NCBI RefSeq assembly: GCF_934643405.1 | Contig: NZ_CAKUCL010000002.1 | Coordinates: 12,557 to 76,556 of the forward strand | Reading direction: 5' to 3' | Length of the DNA stretch: 64,000 nt | From: an uncultured Actinoplanes sp. | Lineage (GTDB): Bacteria; Actinomycetota; Actinomycetes; Mycobacteriales; Micromonosporaceae | Part shown: piece after piece, positions 63,321-64,000 of the stretch | Numbering within the stretch: the first letter of the stretch is position 1 | Layout of the letters: the number at the start of each line of letters is the position of its first letter | The notes under the pieces: model-generated | Told to the model about the DNA's origin: nothing | What the model saw: only the letters and a program-made list of their open reading frames with translations | The model's database searches: none | Program-made: the position numbers and the translations under genes

Positions 63321-64000
63321 GTGGCGCTCGTGCGCGTGTACTGCGGTCTCGCGTCGGCTGATGATGCGGTGCGTGCGGCTTCGGCCGCTCAGCTGACCAT
63401 CGCCGTGGTGGATGACGCAGGCCGGCTGCTCGGCGTCCACGAGATCAGCGACGATCCTGCGGGCTATGCCACGCTCGGGTCGCTGCTCGTGGAACGGACG
63501 AGTGGGTTCACCGACGCCGCGGTGGCCGCCGACAGCGACGACCACCTGGTCACGTCGTTACTGACCGCCGCGGGGCGACCGCTGGTGGTGGCGGACGACG
63601 ACACCACCGACGACTTCGCCGAGCGCTTCGCCGACGACGACTCGGTCGACGAGATGCAGGCCCCGCCGGCCGCCCGTCGTGCGGTCGGACTGGCCCGCGC
63701 CCTGCAGGCCGGGGCCCTCGACGCGGCAAACCTGCCGGTACCGCGCGACCTGGTGAGCTACAAGCCCGTCCTGGCCGCGCACGTGGCCCTGCTCGCCGGC
63801 CGGCACGCGGCCGCGACCGCGCTGCGGGAGACGCTGCGCGAGCTCTACCCGGCGGCCCTGCGCGCCTATCCGGACCCGGCCCACCCGCTGGCCCTGGCCG
63901 TGCTGGACGCGCTGCCCGAGCCCGGCCGGCTGACCTCGCACGGCAGCGAGTCCGAGCGCGTCGCCGAGGATGTCGCGACCGAGCTGATCCGGGCCGGCGC
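63321..64000 (+). CDS. IS110-transposase-like protein (truncated by window edge)
   Basis: Starts at GTG 63321, after GGAGGAGG, and is open to the end of the window (226 codons). The sequence begins VALVRVYCGLASADDAV and includes DDAGRLLGVHEISDDPAGYA, VAADSDDHLVTSLLTAAGRP and ADDDTTDDFAERFADDDS. The acidic spacing suggests a DEDD-type RNase-H fold such as the IS110 N-terminal domain, and PVLAAHVALLAGRHAAA follows. I recall similar non-mobile proteins in Micromonosporaceae annotated as transposase. No inverted repeats flank it. Without the C-terminal half this remains tentative. Confidence 0.55.
   Translation, partial: MALVRVYCGLASADDAVRAASAAQLTIAVVDDAGRLLGVHEISDDPAGYATLGSLLVERTSGFTDAAVAADSDDHLVTSLLTAAGRPLVVADDDTTDDFAERFADDDSVDEMQAPPAARRAVGLARALQAGALDAANLPVPRDLVSYKPVLAAHVALLAGRHAAATALRETLRELYPAALRAYPDPAHPLALAVLDALPEPGRLTSHGSESERVAEDVATELIRAG

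Overview
The window is high-G+C actinobacterial DNA. Coding is dense, GTG starts are common and third positions are strongly G/C. Gene content points to a Micromonosporaceae-type actinomycete (Actinoplanes/Micromonospora-like): deoC next to an aldehyde dehydrogenase pair, long Pro/Ala-rich Ser/Thr kinases, an orphan mycosin cassette and a GT-D/TagF-type pair. The family is an inference; no rRNA or other marker gene is present. I recognised no tRNA, rRNA, CRISPR array or complete insertion sequence.

Layout. (1) 1-9.2 kb is a conserved core block: rmuC, ispH, xseA-xseB, an LppX-like lipoprotein, a DUF4245 protein, glpX and a rhomboid protease. From memory this resembles the ispH-xseAB-glpX neighbourhood of Mycobacterium tuberculosis (around Rv1099c-Rv1110). 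(2) 9.2-17.4 kb holds a secreted trypsin-like protease, an anchored lytic transglycosylase with a CRP-type operator upstream, PhoH2 (PIN-PhoH), trehalose-phosphatase, a short cis-prenyltransferase, a geranylgeranyl-reductase-like flavoprotein and GTP-type PEP carboxykinase. (3) 17.7-23.97 kb holds an ECF-like sigma factor with a cysteine-rich tail, two GtrA proteins, a PH-domain membrane protein, birA, a repeat-rich membrane protein and the acyl-CoA carboxylase beta subunit.

(4) 23.96-32.4 kb is the accessory heart of the window. The usual accD-accE-maf order is interrupted twice. Between accD and accE lies a minus-strand run: a giant Ser/Thr kinase, a small two-TM protein and two M50B-like membrane metalloproteases. 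Between accE and maf lies a three-gene type-VII-secretion-like cassette: a small helical protein, a WXG/PPE-like protein with a Pro-rich tail, and a mycosin. The last two are visibly A/T-richer than their surroundings. (5) 32.4-48.5 kb returns to core functions: maf, a padR-drrA-drrB efflux unit with a clear palindromic operator, accA, acetyltransferases, a DedA protein, an LpdA-like flavoprotein, GGCT, an MBL-fold hydrolase, a DUF4349 lipoprotein, an M20 amidohydrolase and an acyl-CoA mutase large subunit. (6) 48.6-64 kb holds a second Ser/Thr kinase, phosphomannomutase/phosphoglucomutase, GPP34, a GT-D plus GT2-TagF pair for surface polymer synthesis, Nudix, upp, deoC, an aldehyde dehydrogenase, a partner lacking the catalytic domain, an acidic protein and a truncated IS110-like gene.

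How the genes connect. BirA biotinylates AccA; AccD, AccE and AccA form acyl-CoA carboxylase; the mutase fits odd-chain and branched acyl-CoA metabolism. DeoC, upp and phosphomutase handle nucleoside and sugar phosphates. GlpX and PckG are gluconeogenic. The two kinases share a cytosolic D-[AP]-T-[ST]-V-[LI]-P motif (five copies in one, one in the other) and related extracellular C-terminal domains, so they look like paralogous membrane sensors.
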